From contig DATBGS010000107.1 of NCBI GenBank assembly GCA_036557885.1, forward strand, positions 1-8,418: DNA of 8,418 nucleotides, given 5' to 3'. Shown here one piece after another: positions 6,532-8,418 of the stretch. Position numbers and translations under genes: made by a program. The notes beneath the pieces are model-generated. The model saw only the letters and a program-made list of their open reading frames with translations, did no database searches and was not told the origin of the DNA. How positions within the stretch are numbered: position 1 is the stretch's first letter; each line of letters opens with the position of its first letter. This stretch comes from DATBGS01 sp036557885 (GTDB lineage: Bacteria; Chloroflexota; Ktedonobacteria; Ktedonobacterales; DATBGS01).

Positions 6532-6545
6532 GCGGTTAAAACCGC
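6532..6545. repeat. Palindrome just after dnaE
   Basis: GCGGTT-aa-AACCGC begins three bases after the dnaE stop and resembles the palindrome at 2911-2926. There is no T-tract. It could be an mRNA 3'-end hairpin or a copy of a second short palindromic repeat family. From 6546 to 6615 I see only a short GGCC-rich stretch. Confidence 0.5.
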
Positions 6546-6619
6546 GCCTATGGGCCTGCGGCCACCCTAAGACAGAAGGGCACAGCGAAACCCGCCTGCA
6601 CGGGTTGGGACGGGCGCTT

Positions 6620-6713
6620 GTAGCGCGGGCTGCTAGCCCGCAGGGGGAGCGGGGTTTGGCGCACAGGCGAACGTTGGCAACAGGGAACGCCCCGCCAGGG
6701 TCGGCGGGGCTAC
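6620..6713. repeat. REP-like pair, tail to tail, between dnaE and the phosphoesterase gene
   Basis: A plus-strand unit has the foot GTAG (6620-6623, within CTTGTAG) and a hairpin GCGGGC/GCCCGC (6625-6630 with 6636-6641). Its loop (TGCTA) differs from the other units, so its membership is less certain. A minus-strand unit has the foot GTAG (6713-6710) and a perfect seven-pair hairpin, CCCCGCC (6690-6696) with GGCGGGG (6703-6709). Arms differ from those at the window ends but remain complementary. Two facing units like this are the REPIN/BIME arrangement. They may also end or protect the dnaE transcript. Confidence 0.7.
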
Positions 6714-6758
6714 AAGCAAGTTTGCCGTATAGCAAGCAGCACTAGAAGGAACACTCTC

Positions 6759-7502
6759 ATGCGAATCGCGGTTATTTCGGATATTCACGGCAAGTGCCTG
6801 GCGCTGGATGCAGTGCTGGCCGATCTGCAACAGCATCCCGCTGATCAGATCGTGTGCCTGGGCGACGCCATTCAGGGCGGCCACCAGCCCGCCGAAACGG
6901 TGCAGCGTTTGCGCGAACTGGCCTGCCCAATCATCATGGGCAATGCCGATGCCTGGCTGCTCACCGGCATAGAGACGGGAAAGGAAGGCACCTCGGAGCA
7001 GCAGTTGGCGATGCGGGAATGGTCGCTGGCGCGGCTTTCAGAGGCAGACCGGCAGTTCATCGCGGGCTTTCACCCCACGTATGAGATTGCGCTGGAGGGC
7101 GGCCACAAGCTGCTGTGCTTTCACGGTTCGCCGCATTCCTTCGATGACATCATTTACCCCGACACACCAGAAGAACAGTTCCAGCAATTTCTGGGCGCCT
7201 TTGCCCCGGCCATTATGACGGGCGGCCATACCCACACCCAGCAGGTACGCCGCCTGGGGGAGACGTTTTTCTTTAATCCGGGCAGCGTGGGCGTCGCCTA
7301 CAACCGGCACCAGCCCGATGAAGGCTTCCAGTGCGACCCCTGGGCGGAATACGCCGTCCTCACGTCTGAGGGCGCGCGGCTTGGCCTGGAGTTTCGGCGC
7401 GTGCCGCTGGATGCACAGGAACTCATCCAGAGCATTCTCGCCAGCGGCAGGCCCAACGCCAAAGAAACAGTTGCGCAGTATCAGGGGCGTGGGCAAGGAT
7501 AA
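6759..7502 (+). CDS. Calcineurin-like metallophosphoesterase
   Basis: The 247-residue cytoplasmic protein belongs to the YfcE/MJ0936-like branch of metal-dependent phosphoesterases. The ATG at 6759 follows GAAGGA eight bases upstream. The metal-site motifs occur in order: DIHG (Asp8, His10), GDAIQGG (Asp36), GNAD (Asn62), FHGSP (His122), GGHTH (His157, His159), then NPGSVG (173-178). No signal peptide or membrane segment is seen. Family members cleave phosphodiesters or phosphomonoesters, but the substrate cannot be read from the sequence. It is followed after 19 bases by a small membrane protein gene, probably in one operon. No clear promoter of its own was found in 6714-6758. Confidence 0.92.
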   Translation: MRIAVISDIHGKCLALDAVLADLQQHPADQIVCLGDAIQGGHQPAETVQRLRELACPIIMGNADAWLLTGIETGKEGTSEQQLAMREWSLARLSEADRQFIAGFHPTYEIALEGGHKLLCFHGSPHSFDDIIYPDTPEEQFQQFLGAFAPAIMTGGHTHTQQVRRLGETFFFNPGSVGVAYNRHQPDEGFQCDPWAEYAVLTSEGARLGLEFRRVPLDAQELIQSILASGRPNAKETVAQYQGRGQG

Positions 7503-7521
7503 CTGTTGAAAGGTGGACCCC

Positions 7522-8016
7522 ATGCCATCAGTTGCTTCGCGTGTTGGCGGGCTGGTCTGTGTTGTTGGGGCGGGGCTGGTTCTGATCGGCTACTCGCTGC
7601 CCTGGTTTACTTACCGCGTCTGGAACCAGCCGCCCAATGGAGCGTTTGAAGTTGTGACCTGGACAGGCTGGCGCGAGGTTGCGGCGGGTTTTCCCCTCTC
7701 GCTCGTGTTGTTTGGGCTGCCGCTCCTCATGCCGCTGCTCACGGCTGGCATCGCAGGCGGCCTGGCATTTCGTACCGAAGATTTGGCGGCACGCCGGGCT
7801 TTGGGGATTGCTCTCGTTATCACGCTCTTTACTCTGGCGGCAATAACAGTCCTCTTGTGGTGGGTGTTCACTTCAGATAGCGGGCTGCCCCTGGAACCGC
7901 CACCTCTATTCGGCACCGGCCTGCTCTGGCTGTATGTGGGCTATCTGGCGGTGCTTGCGGGCGGCGCGCTGATGTGCCTGAAGCAGCCGCACCAGGCGGT
8001 ACCGCAGGTGGCTTGA
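7522..8016 (+). CDS. Small four-TM membrane protein of unknown function
   Basis: The 164-residue product has four likely membrane helices, at about 8-30, 54-78, 92-114 and 133-155, with short tails on both sides. I do not recognise a family. The ATG at 7522 was chosen because AAAGGTGG (7509-7516) lies five bases upstream. The in-frame GTG at 7513 is inside that site. The loop between helices 1 and 2 is aromatic-rich (YRVWNQPP and VVTWTGWRE). A proline-rich stretch (LPLEPPP) precedes helix 4. The 19-base gap from the phosphoesterase gene suggests co-transcription, but no functional link is apparent. No conserved charged residue is visible inside the helices. Between 8017 and 8084 I see neither a clear terminator nor another gene. 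Confidence 0.82.
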   Translation: MPSVASRVGGLVCVVGAGLVLIGYSLPWFTYRVWNQPPNGAFEVVTWTGWREVAAGFPLSLVLFGLPLLMPLLTAGIAGGLAFRTEDLAARRALGIALVITLFTLAAITVLLWWVFTSDSGLPLEPPPLFGTGLLWLYVGYLAVLAGGALMCLKQPHQAVPQVA

Positions 8017-8109
8017 AGCAATCAGCTAGATAGTCTTGTTCATCACTTCCTGTTTCAACGCGGGCAGATTGAAATCTCTTCAGGCGCTTGAAACTCGTTC
8101 CCCAAACGC

Positions 8110-8145
8110 TTGACTTTGCGTCCGTTTGCTGGTATACTTGCAGTA
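8110..8145 (+). promoter_or_regulatory. Sigma-70-type promoter of the right RNA gene
   Basis: TTGACT (8110-8115), a 17-base spacer and TATACT (8133-8138) preceded by TGG. It is identical to the left copy including the spacer. Transcription should start near 8145 and run to the right edge. Confidence 0.75.
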
Positions 8146-8369
8146 GCCGTTGAAGAGCGTATCCAGTGGAACCGCGCAAGAGGCTCTGACAACTTCATTT
8201 CCCTGGTATGCTCTGGAGAACTGGCACAGACGAGTAACTAACTCGCCCATGCCACGTTACCCCACGTCTGGCTTCCCCAGGCGCGGGGCCGAAGCATGTT
8301 ACGGCAATTCGGTTGCCACTGCTTCTGGCCCCCGCGCCTGACCCAGGCAGCGGGGGCTTGTTTCGTCTT
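8145..8369 (+). ncRNA. Structured non-coding RNA, right copy (unassigned family)
   Basis: This copy has the same plan as 50-274. Long helix: 8155-8166 with 8203-8213 (11 pairs, one bulge). Two-part hairpin: TGGCA 8222-8226 with TGCCA 8250-8254, around CGAGT 8231-8235 with ACTCG 8241-8245. GC hairpin: 8260-8288. Two-part hairpin: GAAGCA 8291-8296 with TGCTTC 8320-8325, around GGCAA/TTGCC. Then the terminator hairpin. Relative to the left copy, helix-1 pairs change A-U to C-G, U-G to G-U, G-C to U-A and G-C to A-U, all keeping pairing. The fifth, C-G to U-G, is also compatible. The segment inside helix 1 (GTGGAACCGCGCAA and ACAACTTCATTTCCC) is unchanged, which marks it as the likely functional part. 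The family is unknown to me. Confidence 0.75.
8328..8369 (+). terminator. Intrinsic terminator of the right RNA gene
   Basis: GCCCCCGC (8328-8335) pairs with GCGGGGGC (8350-8357), with an inner CCTG/CAGG stem, followed by TTGTTTCGTCTT (8358-8369). Confidence 0.7.
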
Positions 8370-8377
8370 GGGGCGTT

Positions 8378-8418
8378 CCCCGGCAGGGACGCCGGGGCTA
8401 CGAGCTTGTAGCCCCGGC
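8378..8418. repeat. Inverted REP-like pair, cut by the window edge
   Basis: A minus-strand unit has the foot GTAG (8401-8398) and arms GCCGGGG (8391-8397) and CCCCGGC (8378-8384). After six bases a plus-strand unit starts, with foot GTAG (8408-8411) and arm CCCCGGC (8412-8418), and the window ends in its hairpin. It begins eight bases after the RNA terminator tract. Confidence 0.75.

Larger units (their letters stand above)
8085..8418. repeat. Right terminal inverted repeat (copy of RNA-gene repeat)
   Basis: This is the inverted partner of 1-335, exact over 8278-8418 and diverged over 8085-8277. Similarity begins near CGCTTGAAACT, about 25 bases before the -35 of the RNA promoter, so the repeated unit includes little beyond the promoter, RNA, terminator and REP pair. 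Confidence 0.9.

Noticed and set aside
7868..8179. Minus-strand reading frame over the end of the membrane protein gene and the right repeat
   Set aside because: It is antisense to a well-supported gene and to the RNA promoter, has no ribosome binding site and no recognisable protein features.
8145..8369. IscB/TnpB-type guide RNA (HEARO/omega RNA)
   Set aside because: No IscB, TnpB or HEARO-associated gene is nearby, and the 5' differences between copies are accounted for by compensatory pairing, unlike free guide variation. A stand-alone copy cannot be fully excluded without a covariance search.
8145..8369. 6S RNA, tmRNA, RNase P RNA or SRP RNA
   Set aside because: None of the conserved landmarks I know for these RNAs is present, and the multi-hairpin plan differs from the single long bubbled rod of 6S RNA.
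1..8418. Linear plasmid or phage with hairpin or inverted-repeat telomeres
   Set aside because: The interior is chromosomal housekeeping genes with no replication or telomere-resolution gene. The exact identity stops at 141 bases, an assembler k-mer size, and both ends stop within a dispersed REP palindrome.
1..8418. Composite transposon bounded by the terminal inverted repeats
   Set aside because: There is no transposase or recombinase in the window, and the repeats contain an RNA gene with its own promoter and terminator. Target-site duplications cannot be seen because the window ends inside the repeats.

Overview
The window reads as a piece of bacterial chromosome carrying ordinary housekeeping genes, framed by two inverted copies of an unassigned structured RNA gene and salted with REP-like palindromes. 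Gene content (single-domain response regulator next to prmA, DnaE1 with a complete PHP metal site, TPR membrane protein) and the style of the repeats fit a GC-rich, possibly Chloroflexota/Ktedonobacteria-like organism. That placement is an impression and was not tested.

Layout. 1-335: left copy of a repeat holding an RNA gene read leftward (promoter 274-309, RNA about 50-274, terminator 50-91) and then an inverted REP pair at the edge. 460-1326 (+): two-TM protein with a cytoplasmic TPR domain. 1327-1357: hairpin between convergent genes. 2296-1340 (-): prmA, with two REP-derived segments inside its reading frame. 2727-2308 (-): CheY-like receiver, upstream of and probably co-transcribed with prmA. 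2728-3027: divergent control region with a promoter for each direction, a 16-bp palindrome between them and a 21-bp-period direct repeat. 3028-6528 (+): dnaE. 6529-6758: spacer with a palindrome and a tail-to-tail REP pair. 6759-7502 (+): metallophosphoesterase. 7522-8016 (+): four-TM protein, probably the same operon. 8085-8418: right copy of the RNA gene repeat, read rightward, again ending in an inverted REP pair.

Most interesting content. (1) The two RNA gene copies share a strong promoter (TTGACT, 17 bp, TATACT with an extended -10) and a GC-rich terminator. They differ in the middle by changes that keep a long helix paired, including four double compensatory pairs. This is direct evidence for a conserved, at least two-copy, structured non-coding RNA that I cannot assign to a known family. 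(2) A REP family with a GTAG foot and variable but self-complementary arms occurs at both window ends, in the dnaE downstream spacer, and twice in frame inside prmA, where it adds roughly 20 residues just before the VVANII motif.

Caution on the edges. The first and last 141 bases are exact reverse complements, and 141 equals a common maximum assembler k-mer. The window is therefore probably a whole contig whose ends both stop at the same multi-copy repeat. It should not be read as a linear replicon with telomeres. The weaker similarity that continues to about 335 bp shows the two copies are genuinely separate loci.
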